Of a DNA stretch of 64,000 nucleotides, positions 20,745-31,057 are shown piece after piece. The translations under genes were made by a program, and so were the position numbers. Below the pieces are notes generated by a model. That model saw only the letters and a program-made list of their open reading frames with translations. It had not been told where the DNA came from and did not search any database. Position 1 is the stretch's first letter; every line of letters starts with the position of its first letter. Source of the DNA: Acanthosepion esculentum (taxonomy: Eukaryota; Mollusca; Cephalopoda; Sepiida; Sepiidae); contig OZ038508.1 of NCBI GenBank assembly GCA_964036315.1, positions 47,723,696-47,787,695 on the forward strand, written 5' to 3'.

Positions 20745-22239
20745 TATTAGGTTTTCGAATGTAGTCAATACAAATTTATTGTAAATAAACAATCTAATAA
20801 ATAAATAGTGTTTATTATTTTTGTTGTAAATTCTCAAGAACAAATTTAAAAATGAAATTCTTGATATGATTAGGTTTTATTCCAATTTTAATGATCGCTT
20901 TAAAAAAAATAAACGTTGCTGAACCGTGAATTTAGAAAAGACGCAGGGTCATGGGGAAAACCATCCTTTTGCCATTACGTCAGATTGCGAGCACATTTTA
21001 CATGTTTGCGCAAAAAAAAAATTCAAACCACAAAGAAAAGCAACTATGTATGGAGTTTCTTCCTATATTAGAGCAATGCAACTACTCAAACAATAGCCGT
21101 TAAATTTTAGTTTATTAAAGAAATTATATGACATTTTCTATGTAGATATTTCCAAAGAATAGAAACTGGACATTTTTTATTCGGAATTTTAAACCATTAT
21201 GGATGTATTCTGCATAAGGAATATTTGAAAGAAAAATAAAGTCAAACAAAATTCATCAAAATAATAAAAAGCAAGATTCCAGTGTAAATGTAAAAAACAT
21301 ATTTTTTTCTCAGCATTACATTATGTAATTCTTTTAAATCTATAGAAGTTTGTCAATCGTGAATAAAAATTCGAAATTTCAAGATATCGTACTAAAAAAA
21401 TATATGGCTTTACTAAATTTGATGTTGACCATTTAAACAGATTTTGATAAATAACTTTCTTCAAGAACATTTCAACACCCACTGGTACATATTCTAAATT
21501 TCGTAGCTAATTGAAAGCACAGCTTTTCCAACGTCTCGACACCACGAGACCTGAACACGAGACCTGAACACGAGCTCCTTCCTCGATCAGCATATGTAAA
21601 CTTAAAGCGCTTGTGGTTCGCAGAAGCTGCGGGGAAGTTTTCCTGATTAATGCAATTTGTCGAAATCATTTTATAGCTCAATAAATTAGTGCCAGACCCC
21701 CATGCAAGACATTAGATCATAAACGGTGACATCGCCATTGGCTTGTAGAGTCAATTCCTGCCCCCACGTCTCCAATTACGTGGATTTACACTGCCATGTG
21801 ATTTTACAAATCAGTACGAGATTGTGCGCAACCGAGCGAAAAAATACGAGATTTCCAGTTAACGATCTGCCCGTATTCGACTGGAGGAGCTCTAACCCCG
21901 AAACATTTCTTCGTCTTTCGCACCAAGTGGACAGATTGAACATTTTACTTGCCTCCGTTGTCACCTCAAGTGAATCTCATTTGGATGATTTTAGTTCACA
22001 CACCCCGCCGCTTATTCGAATGGCATCCGTAGGGAATGCTTGATTAAATGGTACAGAAAATTAATTTTCGGCACACACGATGTGGATGTAGCAGGCAGGA
22101 GGTGTATTGGCAATTCCTGTCTCTTCATTTGTTAGTTTATATTTCAGACATGGACACCTGCTTAAACACCTTCATGAGTGTATATATTTGAAGGGAAAGA
22201 TACACTCATATAACTATGACGGTTTTCGCAATGGTGAGC

Positions 22240-22240
<1 letters not shown>
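20745..22240. other. Low-copy stretch; one unassigned 105-codon open frame
   Basis: 21500-22050 is less AT-rich and contains an open frame at 21726-22043 (plus) of unknown nature, overlapped by a frame on the other strand. I see no domain, signal peptide or splice sites. CGAGACCTGAACA is duplicated in tandem at 21546-21571. Confidence 0.35.

Positions 22241-22299
<59 letters not shown>
22241..22299. repeat. (TA)n microsatellite
   Basis: TA array at the edge of R8 copy 2. Confidence 0.98.
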
Positions 22300-22302
<3 letters not shown>

Positions 22303-22304
22303 GG

Positions 22305-22600
22305 TATGCAGAAAAATAGGAAAGAACACGTTAGGTAAATAATCCGGAGTTCCTTAGTATTTTTGCTTTTATTTTCAAAAAGACAGTGCTCCATACAGAA
22401 GTAGAGTTAATATTATATATTTTTTTTTAAATATGATTCCTTCGCTACATAAGACTTCTCATGTTTCAAAAGCGAGAGCCGAGACCCCTAATATAATTTT
22501 TGAAATTAAGTTGAATTAAGGTGTCTGGTCACGCTTCCTCGTCAAGCGAGAATTTTGGAATAAGCTATCTTGTGGTTAGCGCGTGTTTATTAATATGGTC
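22305..22600. mobile_element. Terminal repeat family R8, copy 2
   Basis: The first half parallels 27-180 (AAAGAACA, AATCCGG, GTTC, AGTGCTCCAT) and the second parallels 63.84-63.96 kb (CGCTACA, CATGTTTCAAAA, TCAAGCGAGAATTTTGGA). Starts directly at the (TA)n array. Confidence 0.65.
22443..22551 (-). ncRNA. Hammerhead-like fold in R8 copy 2
   Basis: Minus strand: stem I TCGC/GCGA, core TTGACGAG, stem II AAGCG/CGCTT, then GAAAC, and a GTA triplet before GCG. Stem II has a different sequence from copies 1 and 4 but still pairs, suggesting compensatory change. Confidence 0.45.
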
Positions 22601-22766
22601 TCTTGCAACATTAGTTTCTATGGAAACGGCTAGGGTCGGCTATATTGGATGGGTGGTCTAAGAGTTAGGAATTAATTTTTATCTACAGACCAGTCTCCTT
22701 CGAAACGTTTATGCCAGTTTATATTGGGGTGATAGTAGGAGTGGACGTCTAGCTAGATAAAAAGGC

Positions 22767-22769
<3 letters not shown>

Positions 22770-22858
<89 letters not shown>
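22770..22858. repeat. (TA)n microsatellite
   Basis: TA array of about 44 units at the edge of R8 copy 3. Confidence 0.98.
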
Positions 22859-22862
<4 letters not shown>

Positions 22863-22985
22863 GATTATAGGATTCATATAGACGGAATAAATTACAATAA
22901 CCAACAATACTATTCTTAAAAGAGTGCTAAATACAGAGTAGAGCAAATATTATTTATATAAAAATTATAACATAAACATGTTATA

Positions 22986-23046
22986 ACATCACTACAATAA
23001 TAACCATTTCCTTGCAACAATTATTCTGTCTTATCAAGTGATGCTT
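22986..23046 (-). ncRNA. Hammerhead-like fold, R8 copy 3 left half
   Basis: Minus strand: stem I CATCAC/GTGATG (6 bp), core TTGATAAG, then GGAAAT and TGTA before the stem I 3' strand. Stem II is weak. The stem I sequence differs from the other copies yet pairs perfectly. Confidence 0.4.
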
Positions 23047-23088
23047 TTGAATGCAGAATAAAGAGTCTCCTGTATTCTACATTCAACA

Positions 23089-23150
23089 CCATCACTTGTT
23101 ACGACATCGGAAGTGCTGAAACAAAATGACTGTTTTGTAATGATGTTATA
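23089..23150 (+). ncRNA. Hammerhead-like fold, R8 copy 3 right half
   Basis: Plus strand: stem I CATCA/TGATG, GAAAC followed by a perfect stem III (ACAAAA/TTTTGT) and a GTA triplet. The 5' core half is degenerate (TTGTTACGA). Confidence 0.35.
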
Positions 23151-23294
23151 ACATCTTTGCTATAATTTTTGAATAAATAAAATTATATATATATATATAT
23201 ATGGATATGCAAACAACAAATAATTTCATGTCAGAATAAAGTTGAAAATACAAACCAACAAATGCATACATTAATAAACACATATGACGATTTT

Positions 23295-23365
23295 CTAACC
23301 GTATTTTAGCCGTGGCACAAGGCTGAAAATAATGCACTCCCAGTAAAGATCGAACTCACTAGTTA
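23295..23365 (-). mobile_element. tRNA-derived SINE, family R3, fragment
   Basis: The minus strand has GAGTTCGATCTT (B-box-like) and CCTTGTGCCACGG, as in the copy at 31.99-32.22 kb. Confidence 0.55.
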
Positions 23366-23426
23366 TTGATCCACCAAAACATGATGTGAATAAAAAGAAA
23401 CATCAACGTGGTTAAGAATAAAATAA

Positions 23427-23427
<1 letters not shown>

Positions 23428-23498
<71 letters not shown>
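23428..23498. repeat. (TA)n microsatellite
   Basis: Uninterrupted TA array. Confidence 0.98.
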
Positions 23499-23501
<3 letters not shown>

Positions 23502-23554
23502 TTTTATCCTCTGTCTGTCTGTTACTGAACTCCTCGTAGTACCCTGGGACACTT

Positions 23555-24195
23555 CACTGAATCTTTTTCTCTTTTATTTGAATTAAGTTTAAATTTGAAC
23601 AAGGGAATGACTCCTTTCAGAAATTTAGAATGAGAAAACCAGAAGATGGTGGTCACATCGCCAAGATGATTTTGATTAAAGCGAGTACTTGTGAGCATAC
23701 CCCCCCCCACACACACACACTGATTCTTTTCCCTTTTGATTTTAATTGACTTAAATCTGAACAATGGAATGACTCGTAGAATAGTTAGATAAATATATTT
23801 TATTTTGAACAAAGGGGGTCCCCGGAGAGCACCCTCCACAACTGAAAATTCTTTTCGCTTTGATTTAAATTGAATTTGAACAGGGGAATGACTCCTATCC
23901 AAAATATAGAGGGAAGAGCCCGAAGATGGAGGTCACATCGGCAAGATCCAGATGAGACATTATGGATGTCAAGTTAAGTAGGAAATCACCAATCAGTGAG
24001 TAATGCCTTACAATACATATTTGTTACGACAATTCAACTGTCATATTAATGTTGAAATTTGCTCATGAATTCATCAAATCAAGTATTGCACCAAATACAT
24101 ATCAACGGGGTCAGATTAAGCTGTGTTTGTACACATACACACCCACCGATTTTTCCCTATGATTTAAATCAAATTTAAATTTGAACAAATATATT
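23555..24195. repeat. Irregular direct repeat array
   Basis: A unit starting GATTCTTTTCCCTTTTGAT, with TTTGAACAAGGGAATGACTCC, occurs at about 23557, 23722 and 23847, with a remnant near 24150. Two copies also share AGAAGATGGTGGTCACATCG. Spacing is uneven (about 165, 125 and 300 bp). The 126-codon minus frame over it (23522-23902) only reflects the repeat. Confidence 0.7.
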
Positions 24196-24319
24196 GAATA
24201 AATATTATTTAAAATCAAATATGATAGGATAAAGAAATAGCAAAGATTTTATGAAAGCCGCACAAGAGAAGAAAGAATTTCTGTTATTTTTGAGCTAAGG
24301 GATTTTAATTTTTTTGTTT

Positions 24320-24450
24320 TTTGTTTTTAATAATTTCACCCTAAGCAAAGCTGTTATGCCATTTGAATGCAGGGTTTTACAGAGTGAACATGAAGGAGTA
24401 TTAGACGATTGGGAATAGAGAGAAATGAGCAAGATATGTTAGGAAGAAAA
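24320..24450 (+). mobile_element. Dispersed repeat R5
   Basis: TTAATAATTTCACCCTAAGC followed by AAAGCTGTTATGCCA and GGGTTTTACAGAGTG, parallel to the copy at 49.36 kb. Confidence 0.6.
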
Positions 24451-24499
24451 ATAAATCAAACCCCACTTCAGACGCCGGTATTTATCAAATAAATATCTT

Positions 24500-24740
24500 G
24501 CAATGTTAAAACACTTACATCGGGGAAACATCTCGTAATCTTAAATACAGTATCATCGAGCATACACGTTATCTACGTTCCGAGAAGCCTTGTAACTCAT
24601 TTCTAAATCACAGGATCAAAACTGGCCGTAATTTTTATTTTACAAATGCCAACATAATTATAAAAATGAACATAATTCTTTTATTCGAAAATACTTCGAG
24701 GAAGTCGAGAAAAATGTTTTAACAACTCGAAACACACGTC
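24500..24740 (+). pseudogene. PLE GIY-YIG endonuclease fragment
   Basis: The plus strand reads TYIGETSRNLKYSIIEHTRY, LRSEKPCNSFLNH and TGRNFYF: the second Tyr-Ile-Gly of the GIY-YIG motif, then the Arg/His helix and the following strand. In the family this domain nicks DNA for target-primed reverse transcription. The upstream reverse transcriptase is absent and an R5 repeat lies just before it. The frame ends soon after, near 24720. Isolated dead fragment. Confidence 0.75.
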
Positions 24741-26252
24741 AAAAACATGATATTACATCACCGGCAATTATTAAATGCATTCATAAAGAATCTAACGTAT
24801 GTTTATCAGCTACAACCGGTGTTTACATAAAAAGTTCCCAAATCGACATGCGGACAATCAGCGAATATATGTCTTCCATTCACCCACGTGCACAATGCAC
24901 ACACGCATACACACTTACGAATATACACTCTTATCACAATTAAAAAAATTTATGTTGCATTTACATACATAAACAATGTCTACAATTTTTTTCAGTTAGG
25001 TTGGAAATTATTTAATTTCTTAGATCTTCCAAGGGACGCATTGTTTCTCCGTGAATTCGGAACACTATAAATTATACTAACGCTAGTTAACAAATCAAAT
25101 GCACGTGAAACCTAATTAATCAATGAAAATCAGACAGCACAAAAATAAAATTACTGGAAATTATTTCTTCTTTTTCACGGTATCTCATTTTCTGATGAAA
25201 TATTTAAAAAGATATAACATGGAAGATTTATGAATGTTTCCTGTTTCTTCGTTATCTTACACATAGATATGCGTGTATATATATAGGAATATGCATGGAT
25301 AAAACGAAGAAATAAATATTATTCAACACTGTTATACAAATGTAAATAAGTTTTTATTATTAAGTATTAATTTTCTTTCAGATTGAAAGAAATGGTTTAC
25401 AAAGTTTCATTGCTTAACAACTTCACTCAAAATATTTTTGATGTCGTCAATTGCAATAGTATAAAAGAAACATGAGAATGTATGTGTACATTTTTACGTT
25501 GACTTATGTATGCGTGTAATTTTATAGGAAGCTACATTAACACATATCTCGGTTCGTATGTTTCTTAAATTTCTAAGTCGCTAACTCTTTTTGTTATAGA
25601 CTATACTCGAATGAATATACCAAAATGTCAGTAATTGATTAAGGTTTGAGAATTTTAGCTTGTATAACACAACAAATGATCAACTCTGGTCACAGGTTAA
25701 GAGAAACATTAATTCTGTGGAGAAAAAAAAATTGAACGCTTTTATATTCGAAAGATCGACCCATGAAAAAGCAAAAAATTAGATTTATTAATCTCACAAA
25801 TTTATTGGTTAATAAATTTTTTTCCAAATTTTTAAATATCCATTTTAAGGAGGGAAAATATTGTTGATCATTTTCTGAAGTAATTCTATAAAATTTCATA
25901 GCAGACAATAAATATCAATTTTCTGGAAATTCAAAGATTACTGCGCTTTTGAGATGACGTCTCTGATTGGTTAATAAATACGAATACAGAAATTCAAAAA
26001 ACGAATCAATTTCTTTGTGAGACTGTTTTGTACGAAAAAATTGATTTTCCAGTTACAGTACTTAAATTTATAGTATTTTTCCACATAATATAAAATACTG
26101 AAAAATATGGACTAAAGCTTAAAATATCAAATAATCTGAAAACTCATGTTGACAGAGTTTAAATAAAATATATTATAATAATATTTATAAAAAAATACTA
26201 TTAACAAATCATCGAAGTAGAAGATTTTGATATGATTGTATTAATAATATTA

Positions 26253-26258
<6 letters not shown>
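24741..26258. other. AT-rich stretch, nothing recognised
   Basis: Very AT-rich single-copy-like sequence, with a short (CA)n at 24898-24910. Confidence 0.4.

Positions 26259-26333
<75 letters not shown>
26259..26333. repeat. (TA)n microsatellite
   Basis: Uninterrupted TA array. Confidence 0.98.
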
Positions 26334-26335
<2 letters not shown>

Positions 26336-26336
<1 letters not shown>

Positions 26337-26405
26337 GGAAAGTGAACATAGAAGTTAACACTTAGAGGCGACAGTCTGTTTCATGCTAGATGCAATCGCA
26401 GGCCA
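26336..26405 (-). mobile_element. R6 terminal repeat, fragment
   Basis: The minus strand has GATTGCATCTAGCATGAAAC then GTCGCCTCTAAGTG, the end of R6, abutting (TA)n. Confidence 0.65.
26364..26404 (-). ncRNA. Hammerhead-like motif, R6 copy 3
   Basis: GGC, degenerate core CTGCGAT, stem II TGC/GCA, GAAAC, GTC, GCC. The A6 position appears lost. The variable parts agree with copy 1 (8.75 kb). Confidence 0.45.
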
Positions 26406-26554
26406 TATATATATATATATTGATGCATGTTTCATTAAATAACATAGACAAGTTTTGTCAATTTATTTTAAGTAAATTCCTTTCATATTGTCTGATAAGC
26501 TTAATAACATTATCATTGAAAGATGACAGAAAATCAACAAATTGATACATGATT

Positions 26555-27042
26555 TTTAATCCTATCTAAGCTTTCGGCTTACATAAGCCATTATTATAGA
26601 TGACAATTACATTTCAATATATTAAATAATACATGGACAAAACAATAATGATTGTTTTTGTTGCATGAAAGATTTCCAAGCAACGACAAAATCGTGTGCA
26701 GGAAACGCGGAAGCGAAAATCGCACCGCAGCTCGTGACGTCAGACATGACCGCACGAGAGTGAAAACGAGAAGTATTAAGCATGGGAAGCCGTTGGTATA
26801 AACCAATGGCTTCTGTTATCAACTATAGGCATTTAATAATATTTGTGGAGATTTCATAGTTTATTTTCTTCAGGTTAGGTTTCAACTGTTTTATGTATTC
26901 AAGAATTTTTAGTTTTTGTTTATTGTTTTCATGTTTAAGTATAGTTGTGTTTTCAACGAGGATTTTCCGCAATTGTGTATGCGGCCAGGCATGTCGTTTT
27001 AAATGCCTAAAATGTTAGAATTATCAATTCAATATAGAGTCA

Positions 27043-27074
<32 letters not shown>

Positions 27075-28960
27075 AATAAAGACAAAATAATTTCTTAGCC
27101 GACTCGTTTCGTCTTCTGATGGACTTTATAAATGCAACTATAAGGACTTTAATTTGGAACAGGTATTTATAAAATAAAATGTAAAAATCACGTTTGATTT
27201 TGAAAATCATTATATGTAAAATGTTCATAAATACTGATCATGTTAACTGAAAAGTTTAAAGGAATTATAGGGGAGGTAAAGTGACGTAATTTGATAGCTA
27301 TTAAACAATACTGAGTAAATGATATTTTTTATAATGACAATAATATTTATATGATTTTAGTCTTAGATTATATATTTAAAATAATATAAAGTTATTAATT
27401 TACCCCTTCTCTTTTAGGAGCATAATTTAAATCAGTACAATTACCACCTCTGTAGAAATCGTGATGTTTCTCTTTGAAACTTGTTGCAAAATGCATAGGG
27501 TTTTCATCTACTACGAGTGTTGTCAGGAGTACAACGATCCAAAACTCGAATGTTGTTTCAGGCGAATACATTTGTTAAAATTTGTCTGATAGATTTTACT
27601 TCTTTTAAAAGAAACTAAAGACGGGTTGGGAAAATTTCTTTAAAACGCGGATATTTTTTTCGCGATGTGCTCATAGCTGTCATGAAGCATTTCCGAAATT
27701 CTAGCAAGATTTCAGTGCCAATTGATGGCTAATGGATTTCTGTCAGAATTTCTATTGTGTTTCTTTCTGGGTTTTGTTTTAATATAAAATTATGCTAACC
27801 TTCATTTTTAGCTATTTCATTCGAAATTCATTTCAGTCTCGATTCTTGATAGCCGCGCTTAACATAATGCTAAATGAAATTATTCGCATGGTTCCAATAA
27901 TATTTTATCTCCATGCCAATTCGCCTTATGCGTAAATCTAGGCTTTTCTGGTTTGATTTTATCGTGTGATAAGGATGATCAGAACGCCGGTCTATTTAAA
28001 CGCGTGATGACGTAGGTTTGCAAAATAATTCGGTTATTAGACGATTTCTTGAGAGCTTTGTTCTAGTGTCTAAAAATTCAACACTATCTTTGGAGAAATT
28101 AGATGTAAATTTTATTTCCGATGGAAAATTATTCTTTTTTGCAAAAGTGTCACAAAATTGTAGAAATTTTAACAAACTTTTCTGCTTACCCATTGGAATT
28201 CTTTGATTTGGTCGAAAAAACTTTTCCCCAAACTTCATCTTACCTTGCAAGACGAAACGTATACGTCTACAGAGAAAGTTTGACAGAATTGCTTTGTTTT
28301 TGACTTTGTCAAAAGCTTTGATGCGTGCCTCAGTCCTTCCATCGTGGTCAATATCAGGATAAAGTGACGAGACATCCGTCCAAAAAGTTATCAGGAGAAT
28401 CATTTTGTCGTTCTGAAAATGTATTTATTTTAGAAATAAAATCAAATGTGCCCCGAACATTAGTCAAAGACTGTTTTGCTATCGGGGATAAAAACCTTCT
28501 AGGCACTCGGTGATTTTTGACGTACAATATTCCTATACACTACTAATCGGGCGTTGTGGAAAAAAAATTATTAAATTTGTTTCTATGTACTTTTGGAAGG
28601 CCGTAAAACATTGTTGTTCTTTGCTCCGAACGTAATATTTTAGACTGTTTCCTTGATAAAACATCCCTTTCATTACAGAAATTATCTTGTCTAGCTTTTT
28701 TCTGTAATAAGATTTTGGGTCAGTTTTTATTTCTTCATAAAACTTTTGTCCTTTAAATCATCTTCACAAGCCGAAATATTGTTCTCCTGATTCATAATAA
28801 CAATAACGCCTTCTTTATCTGCCATTTTTATGACAATCAATGGCGAGACGACGAAGTGTATTAAGTTGATAATAAGTGATAATTTTGTTCCAGGTTCTGT
28901 TATAACTTTGATTTTATGTTTTCCATTATACCTGTCTGACAGATTTCAAAAACTTCTAGT
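26555..28960 (-). pseudogene. Penelope-like element, near full length but broken
   Basis: Read on the minus strand. About 28835-28560: ADKEGVIVIMNQENN, then a YGLPKVH-like segment. 28560-28410: the RPISS and DFISKI region. 28403-27996: TFWTDVSSLYPDIDHDG (RT motif with the first catalytic Asp region), then EFLDTRTKLSRN and KPTSSR. 27990-27830: HPYHT, LRIRRI and RGYQES thumb segments. 27720-27400: linker (NPLAINW, SAF.RNFPNPSLVSFKRSKI). 26980-26850: end of the GIY-YIG domain (RKILVENTTILKHENNK, LEYIKQLKPNL). The YxDD block and the start of the endonuclease are missing, and 27000-27400 looks like an insertion with (GT)n and a GACGAAACGAG word. A GCCGAAAGC hairpin ends it near 26560. Confidence 0.75.
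27047..27075. repeat. (GT)n microsatellite
   Basis: Short GT array inside the broken PLE. Confidence 0.95.
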
Positions 28961-29282
28961 AACGACTATGAGTGTTCGTCTCGGAACTACCTCTGGATAT
29001 TAGAATGGATTATTATTAACCCTATTAAGCATAATAAGTATTAAAATAAATTGTAAAAAAAAAAAATAAATAAATAAACACGAACGAATTTCTGTAACAA
29101 CCTAATATTAAACATCAAGAGATAGTTATGCTGGAAAAAAATCATCATAGAATTTGTACCCATACAGTTGAACATATAATCTGTGTCAGCCAGTTGTGCG
29201 CTATGCTGGATACATGCTAAGGCAATCATGTATTTTTCGGTACATGACTTACGAGACAGATTTTATCCCGCAATAGGTTGTC
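28961..29282. other. AT-rich stretch, nothing recognised
   Basis: Short A tract at 29056-29067; no gene or repeat match. Confidence 0.4.
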
Positions 29283-29440
29283 ATTTCTTTCTGTGATAGA
29301 CTAGTTACCATCTAAGTCTATAGAACCCGGTCTGTTCTGCTATTTACTCATAGCCGAGGGGAGAATTAGACGATTCATACGTATTAGCACATAAGTGAAT
29401 ATAACGGATTCGACTGGAATTCGAACCCGGCTAGTCGAAT
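29283..29440 (-). mobile_element. tRNA-derived SINE, family R1, truncated head
   Basis: Minus strand: GGGTTCGAATTCCAGTCGA (B-box end), TATGAGTAAATAGCAGAACAG and GACTTAGATGGTAACT, parallel to 2.1-2.25 kb. Confidence 0.65.
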
Positions 29441-29733
29441 CCTTTACATTCACTTACGGGCTAATGCGTGCAACGTGCTATATTCTGTATACTATTCGTA
29501 AAAGAGGAGTTGCTGTTTTAGCGTTTAGATATCTTTTGAATGTTATCTAAACAAACCAATCAATATGGCCTAATGTTCTGTAATTAACATGTTACTCCTT
29601 TTCACCCTTGAAATACGTGTTTTCCATTATCCGAGAATCCAGTGTCCATATTATTATTCAGGTCCGTAGAAGAAATTAAATAAATAAAAACTTTAATAAA
29701 TAAACGGAGTGTCTACTCATATACCAGTATCCT

Positions 29734-29735
<2 letters not shown>

Positions 29736-29807
<72 letters not shown>
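29736..29807. repeat. (TA)n microsatellite at 5' junction of PLE
   Basis: TA array directly before the PLE reverse transcriptase frame. Confidence 0.98.
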
Positions 29808-29809
<2 letters not shown>

Positions 29810-30756
29810 CAAGTTTCGTGGAAATAATCAAAGATGCTCCCATCCTATCCAACCAGATGGTGAGCTTGGACGTGGTGAGTTTGTTCACCAAGGTACCCAC
29901 GGAGGAGGCACTCTCGGTAGTCAGAGATAGATTGACCTCTGACACTTCCCTAGAAGAACGGACCAGTATTGCAATAGATAATCTGATGGAGATGTTGACT
30001 TTCTGTACACAAACAACACACTTCGGATTGGGACCACACATATATCGACAGGATGAGGGCTTAGCAATGGGCTCGCCATTATCACCAGCAATGGCGAATA
30101 TATACATGGAATACTTTGAAGAAATGGCATTAGAATCCATATCTCTCAAGCCAACTATATGGTTAAAGTACGTAGATGACACCTTCATACTCTGGCCACA
30201 CCAGGAAGATGTCCAGGTTCTACTGGACCATGTGAACTCAATAAGACCATCGATACAGTTCACAATGGAGAAAGAGAGTAACAACACACTCCCATTCCTG
30301 GATGTACTAATATCTCGAACAGAGCATGGGTTCAAGACATCCGTATACCGTAAACCAACATTCACTGGACAGTACCTCAATTTCAACTCCCACCATCCAT
30401 ACAGCGTAAAGAAAGGGATCGTCCGTTGCTTACAACACCGAGCAAAAGTCATAAGTGGCGACCCAGAGACATTAGATAAGGAATTGGTCAGTATAAGTAG
30501 TACCCTACAACGTAACAACTACCCTGGGTACATGGCAGCAGCCCCCCAAAACTGGGATAGGCGGGTACAAGAGGAGGAGGAGGAGGACAACAACACTCAG
30601 AAAACAGTCTGCCTGCCTTATGTGAAGGGGTTATCAGAGAAAATACAAAGGATCTGCGGTCCATATAACATCAGGACAACCTTCAAAAGCGTGACAAAAA
30701 TTCATACCCAGATGTCCTCAAGGACACATGGTACGGTGGATAAAGGCGTTGGTTAG
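29810..30756 (+). pseudogene. Penelope-like reverse transcriptase, truncated, 312-codon open frame
   Basis: The longest convincing frame in the window (Met at 29818). Motifs in order: MVSLDVVSLFTKVPTEEAL (residues about 14-32, first catalytic Asp), an F...IYRQDEGLAMGSPLSPAMAN block (about 69-95), YVDDTFILWP (about 117-126, catalytic Asp pair), LPFLDVLISR (about 158-167), VYRKPTFTGQYL, then the linker start CLPYVKGLSEKIQRICGPYN. No stops or shifts occur. The frame begins after an (TA)n array, so the N-terminal part is lost. It ends only because the sequence jumps into the element's 3' region; linker Cys residues and the GIY-YIG domain are absent. It cannot act as a full PLE protein, but the RT core is intact and young-looking. 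Confidence 0.9.
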
Positions 30757-31015
30757 ATCCAGTAACAGACCCAAAGAGTGTGAGTTCAATACCCGGTTCA
30801 GGCAGTGGAGAACTTTCAGAGTGAAAGTTACCAGGAGATAACTGATAACTGACACCCATCAAACATGGCTCGTGGAACTAGAACAGTCTACCCCAGCGAT
30901 CGAAATAAAGGGTTCGGTTCGAAATTCCAACCACCTGAAGAAGGCCGGAGCGTACAACGGCCGAAACGTTGTGACAAATATGGCGACAAAGATGAGGACA
31001 ATAGTCCGAATAATG
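30721..31015 (+). mobile_element. PLE 3' region with tRNA-like segment
   Basis: Matches 9.74-10.03 kb and 62.7-63.03 kb. It starts AAGGACACATGGTACGGTGG. The words TGG...GTGGATAAAGGCG and GAGTTCAATACCC sit about 50 bp apart and look like degenerate A and B boxes. It ends with GGACAATAGTCCGAATAATG. The polymerase III reading is inference. Confidence 0.7.
30935..30976 (+). ncRNA. Hammerhead-like core at PLE 3' end
   Basis: CTGAAGA, stem GGCCG/CGGCC, GAAAC, GTT, GTG. The last base (G) breaks the NUH rule that the 9.94 kb copy obeys with GTA. No stem I seen. Confidence 0.35.
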
Positions 31016-31032
31016 TAAATACTGTAAATAAT

Positions 31033-31056
31033 TATATATATATATATATATATATA
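31033..31056. repeat. (TA)n microsatellite between two PLEs
   Basis: Short TA array separating the plus-strand PLE from the minus-strand PLE. Confidence 0.95.
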
Positions 31057-31057
31057 G

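Larger units (their letters stand above)
22860..23155. mobile_element. R8-related element with 18-bp terminal inverted repeats
   Basis: The R8 leader words (GAGTGCTAAATACAGAG) are followed by an inverted repeat GTTATAACATCACTACAA (22980-22997) and its near-complement (about 23134-23152). A second, inner inverted repeat (23031-23100; CAAGTGATG with CATCACTTG, GAATGCAGAATA with TATTCTACATTC) lies between. The two halves are therefore mirror copies, each with a hammerhead-like strand. Confidence 0.6.

Noticed and set aside
21726..22043. 105-codon frame in less AT-rich DNA, possible exon
   Set aside because: An opposite-strand frame overlaps it, and no domain or splice pattern is visible; left as unassigned sequence.
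27395..27571. Minus-strand 58-codon frame with a hydrophobic start and a Lys-Arg site, looking like a secreted peptide exon
   Set aside because: A neighbouring frame over the same bases continues the Penelope-like linker (SLVSFKRSKI...), so this is an out-of-frame shadow of a broken PLE.
29676..30518. 280-codon minus-strand frame opposite the PLE reverse transcriptase
   Set aside because: Antisense shadow of a real RT frame and starting in (TA)n; no domain.
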